A stretch of 15,033 bases of DNA from WHTB01 sp050699035 (GCA_050699035.1 JBOHDE010000082.1:1-15033); one strand, 5' to 3'; shown: positions 6,832 to 14,079, counted from the stretch's first letter. Made by a program: numbers and translations. The notes: generated from the sequence alone by a model not told the origin.

Positions 6832-8493
6832 CTACTGCACCTCCATGAAGTACCGGGTGGCCTCCCGCTCGTCTGTGCAGTAGGGCTGGTTGTTGTAGCG
6901 CCGGTAGGCACGCGTCACGGCCCGGGCGAGGAAGTCTCGGGTCTGCAGAGACGGGATGGTCCCGCCGATGTCTCGCAGCGTCTCACAGCGGCGCTCGTCG
7001 CCGGCCGGTGTGCGGTCGGCGAGCAGGACCTCACGGTGGATCGCGTCGATCGTCTGTGCGTACGGGCTCAGTGCCTCGGTCTTGCTGGCGGCGACGTTGT
7101 ACGGGAGAACGGTGCCGACGACGACCGCGACGACACCCGCGAGCGCCGCCCACGGCACCCACCGCGCGCGCTGCCACGGACCCGTCGACCGGCCGACAGC
7201 GAGGTCGAGCGCCAGCACGACGCAGACCCCGACCAGGGCGAACCCGAACCACGTCACGACGGTGTGCCGGTAGGGGTCGCCCACCCCCGTGACGATGTCG
7301 GGAGCCCGCTCCGAGACCGACATGATCAGCGCCGACCCGACCCCAACGCCCAGACCGACGGCGGCCAGCAACCCGAGCATCGCCAGCTGCGGCCGCAGGC
7401 CGGCCGGGGCGGGAGAACGGCGCTCACGCTTCGCGACGCCGAGCAGCACCAGGCCGACCGCGCCGGCCAGGGCGAGCAGGACGAACGAGCCAGGACCCGG
7501 CCCGGACACGCCTGGCAACCCGCCGATGCCCGCCTCCTGCAGTTGGTCGATCACCTCGTTACGGCCCGACCCCGGGATGCTGCTGACCAGGTTGACCCAG
7601 AACAGGTCGACGGTCTCTCCACCGAGCTGCGGCTTGACGCCCGAGTAGCACTCCGCAGCGGGCTCGCCGCAGGCCGCGCTCACCGCTCGCCGGATCAGGA
7701 TCAGCGGGACGATCGTCGTCACCGTGAGCACCGCCGCGGCGATGACCTTCGCTCGGCGCTCCGGCGACGACCTGTCGTCGGTCAGCGGCTGCGCGATCAA
7801 GGCCAGCATCACGGCCGGGTAGGCGACGAGATACAACTCGTACGACGCGTTGAGAACCAGACCGAGCAGGCCCATGGCCCCGACCACGGCCGCCGCGGTG
7901 AACAGCCGCGGCGAACGGGCGTACCACCGCGTCACGACCACCGCGAGTGCCGCCGAACCGAAGCAGGCGACCACCGCGCCGTAGGTGAGCAGCGGGTAGC
8001 TGACCCAGGCGTTGGCGAACTGCTGCTGCGTCTGCACCCCGGCGGCGCCTACCACGGCCAGGCCGGCCGCCAGCAGGACGAGGCTGCGCCCGCTCAACCG
8101 GGTCAGCCCACTCGCGGTCCGGGCCCGGAGCGCGCGCGCGAACGCCAGGACCGACAGCACGGCCCCCGCGAAGATGACCACCTTCTGCGCCCCGTGCAGT
8201 GCGACGACCGGGATGCCGGTCACGATCGAGAGGTCGGCGGTGCCGCGGTACTGGGCGTACTGCGCGATGATCCCCAGCGTCGCGACCCGGCCGTTCTCGA
8301 GACCGTCGACCGTCTTGGCCAGCGGCACGGTGACCACCTCGTGCCAGCCGCCGGACGTCACCGCCGGGCCCTCGAGATACATGTAGCGCTGGTCGGCGGT
8401 CAACGGCGCCGCGACCACCGGCAGCAACATCGCGAGCACGCCGACGACCAGCATCGCCACACTGGTCAGCAGGAGCGAGCGGCGCTCAGGCAT
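6832..8493 (-). CDS. 11-TM membrane protein, tandem paralogue A, candidate GT-C-like transferase
   Basis: Family not recognised; clearly homologous to the next gene over its whole length. The 553-aa product has about 11 hydrophobic segments and a C-terminal outer domain. Blocks shared with paralogue B include ADQRYMYLE (D34, E41 here), VALHGAQK, GAAGVQTQ.QFANAW, CFGSAA, RWYARSPRL, YELYLVAYPA, NLVSS.PG.GR, MSVSERAP, GDPYRHT and a terminal RYN..QPYC (C539). Cysteines 275, 282, 503 and 539 are all conserved. ATG 8493 overlaps the parE stop by 8 nt and gives an N-terminus matching the paralogue's first helix; a GTG at 8523 would add ten residues inside parE. The shared blocks sit mostly in or beside outer loops, which suggests a conserved active site. 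Glycosyl transfer is inferred from context and from the loop acids. Confidence 0.8.
   Translation of the reverse strand: MPERRSLLLTSVAMLVVGVLAMLLPVVAAPLTADQRYMYLEGPAVTSGGWHEVVTVPLAKTVDGLENGRVATLGIIAQYAQYRGTADLSIVTGIPVVALHGAQKVVIFAGAVLSVLAFARALRARTASGLTRLSGRSLVLLAAGLAVVGAAGVQTQQQFANAWVSYPLLTYGAVVACFGSAALAVVVTRWYARSPRLFTAAAVVGAMGLLGLVLNASYELYLVAYPAVMLALIAQPLTDDRSSPERRAKVIAAAVLTVTTIVPLILIRRAVSAACGEPAAECYSGVKPQLGGETVDLFWVNLVSSIPGSGRNEVIDQLQEAGIGGLPGVSGPGPGSFVLLALAGAVGLVLLGVAKRERRSPAPAGLRPQLAMLGLLAAVGLGVGVGSALIMSVSERAPDIVTGVGDPYRHTVVTWFGFALVGVCVVLALDLAVGRSTGPWQRARWVPWAALAGVVAVVVGTVLPYNVAASKTEALSPYAQTIDAIHREVLLADRTPAGDERRCETLRDIGGTIPSLQTRDFLARAVTRAYRRYNNQPYCTDEREATRYFMEVQ
6839..6844 (-). promoter_or_regulatory. 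Intragenic Shine-Dalgarno coupling the two membrane-protein genes
   Basis: GGAGGT on the minus strand lies in the last codons of paralogue A, 7 nt before GTG 6831. The stop TAG (6834-6832) abuts that GTG. The strong site fixes the start of paralogue B and indicates translational coupling in one transcript. Confidence 0.8.
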
Positions 8494-10576
8494 CGATCCG
8501 GTCGGAGTCGAGCTCGTACGCACCCTGCACGATGAACTCCTTGCGGGGAGCCACGTCGTTGCCCATCAACATCTCGAAGACGGCCGCCGCCTCGTCGGCC
8601 GCGTCGGCGGTGATCCGGCGCAGGGTCCGGTGCCGGGGGTCCATGGTGGTCTCCGCCAGCTGGTCGGCGTCCATCTCGCCCAGCCCCTTGTAGCGCTGCA
8701 CCGGGTCCTTCCAGCGGACGCCCTTCTTCGACAGCTCGGCGAGCTTGCGCTGCAGCTCGGCGTCGGAGTAGGTGTAGACGTACTTGTCCATCCCGCGTTT
8801 GGGGTTGGTCAGCTCGATCCGGTGCAACGGGGGTACGGCGGTGTAGACGCGGCCGTCCTCGATCAGCGGCCGCATGTAGCGGAAGAACAGCGTGGCCAGC
8901 AGGCAGCGGATGTGCGCGCCGTCGGAGTCGGCGTCGGCCATGAAGATGACCTTGCCGTAGCGCGCCTGGTCGAGCTCGAAGGTGCGACCGCTGCCGGCCC
9001 CCACCACCTGGATGATCGCCCCACACTCGACGTTCTTCAGCATGTCGCCGACGGAGGCCTTCTGGGTGTTGAGGATCTTGCCGCGGATCGGCAGCAGGGC
9101 CTGGAACTCGGAGTTCCTGGCCAGCTTGGCCGTCCCGAGCGCCGAGTCACCCTCGACGATGAACAGCTCCGTGCGGTCGACGTCGTTGTTGCGGCAATCG
9201 GCCAGCTTGGCCGGCAGCGCACTCGACTCGAGGGCGTTCTTGCGCCGCTGCGTCTCGCGGTGCTGTCGCGCCGCGATCCGGGACCGGGCCGCCCCCGCGA
9301 CCTTGTCGAGCACCGCCCGGGCCTGCGGCTTCTCGGCCCGCTTGTTGCTGGTCAGGAACGCCTTCAGCTCGCGCGACACGATCTTGGCGACGATCCGGCG
9401 TACGGCGGGGGTGCCGAGCACCTCCTTGGTCTGGCCCTCGAACTGCGGCTCGGCGAGCCGGACGGTGACGACGGCGGTCAGGCCCTCGAGCACGTCGTCC
9501 TTCACGATGTCGGGCTCCCCCGACTTCAGCGTGCGCGACGCCTTGAGCACCTCGTTGACCGTCTTGGTCATACCGGCCTCGAAGCCCGCCAGGTGGGTGC
9601 CGCCCTTCGGCGTCGCGATGATGTTGACGAACGACCGCAGCTCGGTGTCGTACCCGGTGCCCCACCGCAGCGCGATGTCGACGCCGAGCTCGCGCTCGAC
9701 GTCCTGCGGAGTCATGTGGCCCTGGTCGTCGAGCAGTGGCACGGTCTCGGTGAACTCGTCGGTGCCCCGCAGCCGGACGACCTGGGTCACCCCTTCGTCC
9801 GGTGCAAGGTAGTCGCAGAACTCACCGATGCCGCCGTCGTGGCGGAACCGCTCCTCGACCGCCTCACCACCGGCCGGCAGCACCCGCTCGTCGCGGATCA
9901 GCAGCTCGAGCCCGGGGACCAGGAACGACGTCTGCCGGGCCCGCGTGACCAGCTCGTCGTAGCTGAACGCCGCGTCGCGGGTGAAGACCTGCCGGTCGGG
10001 CCAGAACCGTACCCGGGTGCCGGTGACGCCCTTCTTGACCCGCGCGCCCTTGTGCAGACCGGACTGCGGGGTGAACGTCGCCGACGGCCCCTCGCCGTCG
10101 AACACGCCGGCGTTGCCCCGCTGGAACGACATCCGCTGGGTGGCCGGCGACCGGTCGACCTCGACGTCGAGCCGTGCGGACAGTGCGTTGACCACCGACG
10201 CGCCGACGCCGTGCAGACCGCCGGTCGCGACATAGCTGCCGCCGCCGAACTTCCCACCCGCGTGCAGCTTGGTGTAGACGACCTCGACGCCGGTGAGCCC
10301 GGTCTTGGGCTCCTTGTCGACCGGGATGCCCCGGCCGTTGTCGGTGACCTCCACGGAGCCGTCGCCGTGGAGGATGACGGTGATCGTCGTGCAGACTCCG
10401 GCCAACGCCTCGTCGACCGCGTTGTCGATGATCTCCCAGACGCAGTGCATCAGCCCGCGCGTGTCGGTCGACCCGACGTACATGCCCGGCCGCTTGCGGA
10501 CGGCCTCCAGCCCCTCCAGGACCAGGAGGTGACGGGCGTTGTACGAGTTGTCGATCTTGGCCCCCTGGGCTGCCAC
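8486..10576 (-). CDS. parE: DNA topoisomerase IV subunit B / second GyrB-like (ParE)
   Basis: ATPase and TOPRIM subunit of a type IIA topoisomerase that partners ParC to decatenate chromosomes. The product is 696 aa from GTG 10576. It shows a GHKL ATPase domain (LEGLEAVRKRPGMYVGS, WEIIDNAVDEAL with catalytic Glu48, DNGRGIP 79-85, GGLHGVGASVVNALS), a transducer domain with K-loop region QTSFLVPG, TOPRIM motifs EGDS (475-478) and DADSD (547-551), and the C-terminal QRYKGLGEM. The motif reads EGDSALGTAK where canonical GyrB has EGDSAGG. I recall that variant from actinobacterial ParE-like proteins. A longer start, ATG 10609, adds 11 residues rich in unusual codons and lacks a ribosome-binding site; GTG 10576 has GAGGAG 4 nt upstream. 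The gene overlaps the following membrane-protein gene by 8 nt. No parC is in the window. Confidence 0.94.
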   Translation of the reverse strand: MAAQGAKIDNSYNARHLLVLEGLEAVRKRPGMYVGSTDTRGLMHCVWEIIDNAVDEALAGVCTTITVILHGDGSVEVTDNGRGIPVDKEPKTGLTGVEVVYTKLHAGGKFGGGSYVATGGLHGVGASVVNALSARLDVEVDRSPATQRMSFQRGNAGVFDGEGPSATFTPQSGLHKGARVKKGVTGTRVRFWPDRQVFTRDAAFSYDELVTRARQTSFLVPGLELLIRDERVLPAGGEAVEERFRHDGGIGEFCDYLAPDEGVTQVVRLRGTDEFTETVPLLDDQGHMTPQDVERELGVDIALRWGTGYDTELRSFVNIIATPKGGTHLAGFEAGMTKTVNEVLKASRTLKSGEPDIVKDDVLEGLTAVVTVRLAEPQFEGQTKEVLGTPAVRRIVAKIVSRELKAFLTSNKRAEKPQARAVLDKVAGAARSRIAARQHRETQRRKNALESSALPAKLADCRNNDVDRTELFIVEGDSALGTAKLARNSEFQALLPIRGKILNTQKASVGDMLKNVECGAIIQVVGAGSGRTFELDQARYGKVIFMADADSDGAHIRCLLATLFFRYMRPLIEDGRVYTAVPPLHRIELTNPKRGMDKYVYTYSDAELQRKLAELSKKGVRWKDPVQRYKGLGEMDADQLAETTMDPRHRTLRRITADAADEAAAVFEMLMGNDVAPRKEFIVQGAYELDSDRIDA

Positions 10577-10878
10577 GTGACTCCTCGGCGTGTGGTCGCT
10601 TGTGAACATGTGCGGATGAGTCCGGATCGACTCGGCGTCAGGCTACCCCTCGGCGCGGACGGTCCGGCTGACCCACGCCGTACGCCCGTGTGGCCGAAGA
10701 CACGCCGGGGCCGGATGCTTCAGACGTCCACCAATGGGAACTATCCAGGGGGCACCATGCGTCATGAGGGAGCCACCCGAACGTCCCATGGAGGAAGGTT
10801 CGACGGACGGGAAGTATTCGACCTGGTTGGATGTTCTTGTCTGCACGAGCTTGGAAGCAACTCACAGAGAGGCCACAC
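10577..10878. promoter_or_regulatory. Divergent control region between parE and the zinc-ribbon gene
   Basis: About 300 nt with clearly lower GC than its surroundings and no convincing gene. On the minus strand TAGCCT (10645-10640) fits the TANNNT form of an actinobacterial -10 box for parE, but no clear -35 is seen. On the plus strand GGGAAC (10736-10741) followed 18 nt later by CGTC (10760-10763) resembles an ECF-type sigma promoter, and TTCAGA/TATCCA with a 17-nt gap (starting at 10719) is a weak housekeeping alternative. A short frame, 10757-10882, is discussed under findings. All promoter calls here are by eye and weak. Confidence 0.35.
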
Positions 10879-11109
10879 GTGACCACAGCAGTAGCCCCGG
10901 GTCCCGCCCTGACCGCCCTGGATCGTTGCGACCGGTGCGGCGCGCAGGCCTATATCCGAGTCGAGCTCACCAGCGGCGGCGACCTGCTGTTCTGCGCCCA
11001 CCACGGGCGCGAGCACGCGGACAAGCTCCGCATCATCGCCAGCGCGATCCACGACGAGACCGGCCGGCTCGCCGAGACCCCGGCCATCGCCACCGACGAG
11101 GAGCACTGA
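10879..11109 (+). CDS. Small zinc-ribbon-like protein (DUF7455-type)
   Basis: A 76-aa protein of unknown function with CDRC (CxxC) near residue 17 and CAHH near residue 40, separated by a beta-rich ALTALDR...QAYIRVELTSGGDLLF region. That is the layout of a small zinc ribbon; the C-terminus is acidic and polar. Closely similar small proteins are known next to parE/gyrB2 and the principal sigma gene in Streptomyces-type genomes (from memory), so the position beside parE fits conserved synteny. GTG 10879 is chosen because GAGAGG lies 6 nt upstream; an in-frame ATG at 10831 would add 16 residues without a ribosome-binding site and with poor codon usage. A terminator follows 24 nt after the stop, so it is probably monocistronic. 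Confidence 0.85.
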   Translation: MTTAVAPGPALTALDRCDRCGAQAYIRVELTSGGDLLFCAHHGREHADKLRIIASAIHDETGRLAETPAIATDEEH

Positions 11110-11133
11110 CCCGACGACGCACCAGCTGACTGT

Positions 11134-11169
11134 GTGACGGCGGCCACCCAACCGGGTGGCCGCCGTCAC
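11134..11169 (+). terminator. Strong hairpin terminator after the zinc-ribbon gene
   Basis: A perfect 16-bp stem (arms 11134-11149 and 11154-11169) closed by an AACC loop, followed by a moderately T-rich stretch TGTCTGTTCGG. The stem is nearly all G/C. The T tract is imperfect, as is usual for high-GC actinobacterial terminators. It lies 24 nt downstream of the 10879-11109 gene. Confidence 0.85.
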
Positions 11170-11211
11170 TGTCTGTTCGGTACCCATGACCGACCTCAGT
11201 CCTCGCGCGCA

Positions 11212-11278
11212 TTTTTTTTGGTACGGGGCGCCCCCGTTCCACTAGGTCTGGAACGGGGCGCCCCCGTACCAGAAAACA
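11212..11278. repeat. 67-nt quasi-palindrome containing a 15-bp direct repeat
   Basis: Core arms 11220-11241 and 11249-11270 are 22-nt inverted copies around a 7-nt CTAGGTC spacer, with three mismatches at the centre of each arm. Those mismatches arise because the centres are a direct repeat: ACGGGGCGCCCCCGT occurs at 11223-11237 and again at 11253-11267, 30 bp apart, each itself near-palindromic around GGGGCGCCCC. A run of eight T before (11212-11219) can pair imperfectly with AGAAAACA after (11271-11278), so arms extend to about 30 nt. CATT occurs at both edges (11210-11213 and 11277-11280). It lies between the terminator and the DUF456 gene. It could be an operator pair, a mobile miniature element or a structured RNA. 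Confidence 0.85.
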
Positions 11279-11328
11279 TTGGCCCGGTGAGGCGGTCAGT
11301 GGTCGGCTGCTACGGCAGAGTGGGCACC

Positions 11329-11811
11329 GTGAACACGGCCATGGAGATCCTCGTCGGCGCTGCGATCGTGGTCGGGCTGCTCGGCATCGTGCTGCCGGTG
11401 CTCCCCGGCGCCCTGCTGGTCTGGGCCGCTGTCCTCGTCTGGGCGCTCGAGCTGCAGACCACCAGTGCCTGGGTCGCGCTCGGCGTCGCCACCGTCGCGA
11501 TCGCCGTGTCCCAGGTGGTGAAGTACCTCGTCCCCCACCGTCAACTGCGCACCGCCGCCGTCCCACGGCGGTCGATCATCGTCGGCGGCGTGCTGGGCGT
11601 CGTCGGCTTCTTTGTGATCCCCATCGTCGGGCTCGTGCTGGGCTTCGTCTTCGGCATCTATGCGGCCGAGCGTCGGCGCCTGGGCAGCCATGACACCGCG
11701 TGGACGTCGACGAAGACCGCGATGCGCGTCGTCGGCATCTCGATCCTGATCGAGCTCGCCGGCGCCCTGGTCGCGGCCGGCACCTGGTTCGGCGTCGCGG
11801 TCAGCACATGA
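11329..11811 (+). CDS. DUF456 family membrane protein
   Basis: A 160-aa integral membrane protein with about five hydrophobic stretches and the family-typical opening GLLGIVLPVLPGALLVWAAVLVWAL (quoted in pieces: GLLGIVLPVLPG, then LLVWAAVLVWAL), a cytoplasmic PHRQLRTAAVPRR loop, the glycine-rich GGVLGVVGFFVIPIVGL helix, and a closing helix from about 135. The molecular role of DUF456 proteins is not known. GTG 11329 is chosen, with a purine-rich GAGTGGG upstream; ATG 11341 would shorten the protein by four residues. Its stop codon shares four bases (ATGA) with the next gene's start, so the two are co-translated. Confidence 0.85.
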   Translation: MNTAMEILVGAAIVVGLLGIVLPVLPGALLVWAAVLVWALELQTTSAWVALGVATVAIAVSQVVKYLVPHRQLRTAAVPRRSIIVGGVLGVVGFFVIPIVGLVLGFVFGIYAAERRRLGSHDTAWTSTKTAMRVVGISILIELAGALVAAGTWFGVAVST

Positions 11812-12893
11812 CCGGCCTGCTGGCGGGTCGCGCCTCCGTCCAGGCCCGGCTGTACCGGCTGCGGTCCCGGTCGTGGCACATCGCGCAGGCGGCGCTGGCC
11901 GCCGCCGCAGCCTGGGTGCTCGCCCGCGAGCTGCTCGGGCACTTCGCGCCGTTCCTCGCACCGATCGCGGCGATCGTCTGCCTCGGCATGTCGTACGGCC
12001 AGCGGGTCCGCCGGGTCGCCGAGGTGATGGTCGGGGTCGCGGTCGGGGTCGGCGTCGCGGACCTCTTCGTCGCCTGGGTCGGCACCGGCGCCTGGCAGAT
12101 CGCCGTCATCGTCGCCGCGTCCATGAGCGTCGCACTGCTGCTCGACGCCGGACAGCTGCTGGTCACCCAGGCTGCCGTGCAGTCGGTCATCGTCGCGACC
12201 CTGCTCCCCCGCCCGGGTGTCGGTCTCGACCGCTGGCTGGACGCGCTGGTCGGCGGGTTGGTGGCGCTGCTGGCCGCCACCGTCGTACCCCGGGCACCGC
12301 TGCGCCGACCCCGCGAGGAGGCCGCCTGGATCGTCCGCGAGCTGGCCGCCTTGCTGCGCGAGGCCGCCGACCGGGCGGAGGACGGCGACCTGGACGCGGC
12401 CAACGCCTTGCTGCATCGGGCCCGGTCGACAGAGTCGGCGCTCGAGGACCTCCGCCAAGCGGCCCGCGAAGGACTCTCGGTCGTGGCGTCGTCGCCGCTG
12501 CGCCGCGGCCATCGGCACTCAGTGCGCCGGATGGCCAGCCTGGTCGAGCCGCTCGACCGCACCGTCCGCAACACCCGGGTGCTGGTACGCCGGATCGTCG
12601 CCGCCGCCCGTTACGACGAAGCGATCCCGGTCGCGTACGTCAACCTGCTCGACCACCTCGCCGACGCCGTCGACCAGATCGGCACGGAGCTGGCCGAGGG
12701 GCGGCTCGCCATCGCGGCGCAGGACCAGGTCGTCCGGGTCGCCGAGCGGACCGTGGAGCTGCCCCCTCCGCCGAGCCTGTCGGCGGCCGTCGTGCTCGCC
12801 CAGGTCCGCGCGCTGGTCGTCGACCTGCTACAGCTCACCGGCCTCGACGTCGACCAGGCCATGGACCGGGTGCCCCGGCGTACGGCCAACTAA
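11808..12893 (+). CDS. FUSC-family (aromatic acid exporter-like) membrane protein
   Basis: A 361-aa protein with an N-terminal membrane domain of about six helices (residues ~20-165, including HIAQAALAAAAAWVLARELL, FAPFLAPIAAIVCLGMSYG, VMVGVAVGVGVADLFVAWVG and ALVGGLVALLAATVVP). A long cytoplasmic, Ala/Arg/Glu-rich helical domain (~170-361) is predicted to be coiled or bundled. This half-size arrangement is typical of Gram-positive FUSC/ArAE-like proteins, proposed to export aromatic or other organic acids; the substrate here is unknown. ATG 11808 overlaps the DUF456 stop as ATGA. It ends with TAA 4 bp from the stop of the convergent K+ channel gene, so there is no room for a terminator between them. 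Confidence 0.85.
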   Translation: MTGLLAGRASVQARLYRLRSRSWHIAQAALAAAAAWVLARELLGHFAPFLAPIAAIVCLGMSYGQRVRRVAEVMVGVAVGVGVADLFVAWVGTGAWQIAVIVAASMSVALLLDAGQLLVTQAAVQSVIVATLLPRPGVGLDRWLDALVGGLVALLAATVVPRAPLRRPREEAAWIVRELAALLREAADRAEDGDLDAANALLHRARSTESALEDLRQAAREGLSVVASSPLRRGHRHSVRRMASLVEPLDRTVRNTRVLVRRIVAAARYDEAIPVAYVNLLDHLADAVDQIGTELAEGRLAIAAQDQVVRVAERTVELPPPPSLSAAVVLAQVRALVVDLLQLTGLDVDQAMDRVPRRTAN

Positions 12894-12897
12894 GCAA

Positions 12898-13989
12898 CTA
12901 GGGCGTGTCGCCGGCAGCGGTGCCGGGGCGCGGCGCCCACGGCGTCTCGGCGGCGGGCCGGATCACCACCAGCCGATCCCCCGGCTCCAGCAGCGTCACG
13001 GTCGGGTCGTAGTAGCGGTAGACCCGTTCGTTGCGGACGACGGCGACCACCTGGTCGAGCAGCCGCTGCGGCTGCTTGCCGGCCTCCCGCGGCAGCAGCG
13101 GCCGCTCGGCGACCTCGAGACCGTGCCCGAACGCCAGCAGGTCCTCCATCACCTCGCCGAGGCTCGGGCTCACCGCCGACAGCCCGAGCAGCCGTCCGAC
13201 CGCCTCCGACGACGTGATCACCGAGTCGGCACCGCTCTGCCGTACGAGGGGGACGTTGTGCTGCTCGCGGACCGCGACCACGACGTACGCCTCGGAGTTG
13301 AGCTGGCGCACCGTCAACGTCGCGAGGACCGCGGCGTCGTCACGGTCGATGGTGATGATCACCTGGCGCGCCTTGGCGACCTCGGCCCGGCGGAGCACCC
13401 CGCGCCCCGTGCCGTCGCCGGCCACCGCGGTCAGGCCGTCGTCGTGGGCGGCGTCGATCGCCGACTGGTACGGGTCGACGACCAGGATCTTCTCCTTCTC
13501 GATGCCGTTGTTCATCAGCGTCGCCACCGCAGCCCGGCCCTTGGTGCCGTAGCCGACGACGACTATGTGGTCCTGCATATGTCTCCTCCAGCGGGCAACC
13601 CGCAGCATCTCGCGGCCTTGGGTCGCCAGCACCTCGAGCGTGGTGCCGATCAGCACGACCAGGAACATGACGCGCAACGGCGTGACGACGAACGCGTTGA
13701 CCAGCCGGGCCTGCGGTGTGAACGGCGTGATGTCGCCGTACCCGGTCGTGGTGAGCGTCACCGTTGCGTAGTACAGGGAGTCGATGAAGTCGACGCCGTC
13801 GTTGTTCGCCGCGTCGCGGTAGCCGAACCGGTCGAACCAGACCAGGGCCACCATCACACCCAGCAGGCTCAGCGCGAACAGCAGTCGGCGGCTCAGCGCC
13901 CACCACGGCGAGATGTCGCTGGCGGGCAGCCGCACCATGCTGCTGGCCGCCCGGGCCTTGGCGGCTCTGCGGCGTGACTGCTGACTCAC
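12898..13989 (-). CDS. Two-TM potassium channel with cytoplasmic RCK (TrkA-N/TrkA-C) domain
   Basis: A 363-aa ion channel subunit. After a basic ~33-residue N-terminus come TM1 (~34-52), a pore loop with the selectivity filter TTTGYGD (80-86), and TM2 (~93-118). The RCK domain begins at HIVVVGYGTKGRAA (141-154) with the GxGxxG nucleotide-binding turn and D172 at the end of the second strand. A TrkA-C-like lobe (about 260-345) follows, ending in LLEPGDRLVVI. The layout is that of MthK/Kch-type channels gated by nucleotide or cation binding. The gene starts with GTG 13989, exactly 7 nt after a TATTGT box, so the mRNA is probably leaderless. It diverges from the Asp-rich-protein/kinase operon across ~90 bp, which could mean shared control. 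Confidence 0.92.
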   Translation of the reverse strand: MSQQSRRRAAKARAASSMVRLPASDISPWWALSRRLLFALSLLGVMVALVWFDRFGYRDAANNDGVDFIDSLYYATVTLTTTGYGDITPFTPQARLVNAFVVTPLRVMFLVVLIGTTLEVLATQGREMLRVARWRRHMQDHIVVVGYGTKGRAAVATLMNNGIEKEKILVVDPYQSAIDAAHDDGLTAVAGDGTGRGVLRRAEVAKARQVIITIDRDDAAVLATLTVRQLNSEAYVVVAVREQHNVPLVRQSGADSVITSSEAVGRLLGLSAVSPSLGEVMEDLLAFGHGLEVAERPLLPREAGKQPQRLLDQVVAVVRNERVYRYYDPTVTLLEPGDRLVVIRPAAETPWAPRPGTAAGDTP

Positions 13990-13996
13990 GGCTCAG

Positions 13997-14002
13997 ACAA
14001 TA
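13997..14002 (-). promoter_or_regulatory. -10 box for a leaderless K+ channel transcript
   Basis: TATTGT on the minus strand (TANNNT form) ends 7 nt before GTG 13989, which would place the transcription start at or next to the start codon. No Shine-Dalgarno precedes that GTG. No good -35 is seen; the inverted repeat at 14018-14035 lies where a -35 would be. Confidence 0.6.
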
Positions 14003-14017
14003 GAGGTCGGCCTCGAT

Positions 14018-14046
14018 GATGAGAGAGTTCTCATCGCCGTGTCATG
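14018..14046. promoter_or_regulatory. Candidate operator: repeated TCTCAT-like half-sites
   Basis: GATGAGA (14018-14024) and TCTCATC (14029-14035) form a perfect 7-bp inverted repeat with a 4-bp spacer. A further copy in direct orientation, TGTCATG, lies 11 bp on (14040-14046). Tandem half-sites at one helical turn are typical of OmpR-family regulators. The site overlaps the channel's -35 region and precedes the sensor-kinase operon, so it may control both. Confidence 0.45.
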
Positions 14047-14079
14047 CTGGTCTCGTCAGCCGCGCACAGAGTGGGGACC

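Noticed and set aside
5992..8535. An 847-residue plus-strand frame opposite the two membrane-protein genes
   Set aside because: His/Arg/Gln/Asp-rich antisense shadow typical of high-GC coding DNA. The minus strand carries two coherent paralogous membrane proteins.
8630..10882. A 750-residue plus-strand frame opposite parE
   Set aside because: Antisense of a clearly recognisable topoisomerase; no domain seen. Only its last 41 codons, outside parE, were kept as a possible leader ORF.
11220..11278. Intrinsic terminator at the large GC-rich hairpin
   Set aside because: The T8 run lies before the hairpin on the plus strand and is an A run after it on the minus strand, so neither direction has a stem followed by a U tract. 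The terminator for the upstream gene is the separate hairpin at 11134-11169.
11134..11328. Extension of the DUF456 protein upstream to the frame's first start at 11134
   Set aside because: The extra 65 residues would be translated through the terminator hairpin and the quasi-palindrome, and do not resemble a protein.
12217..13977. Long plus-strand frame across FUSC and the channel gene
   Set aside because: It is a shifted frame of FUSC fused to antisense of the channel, with no recognisable domain, whereas both genes are clear in their own frames.
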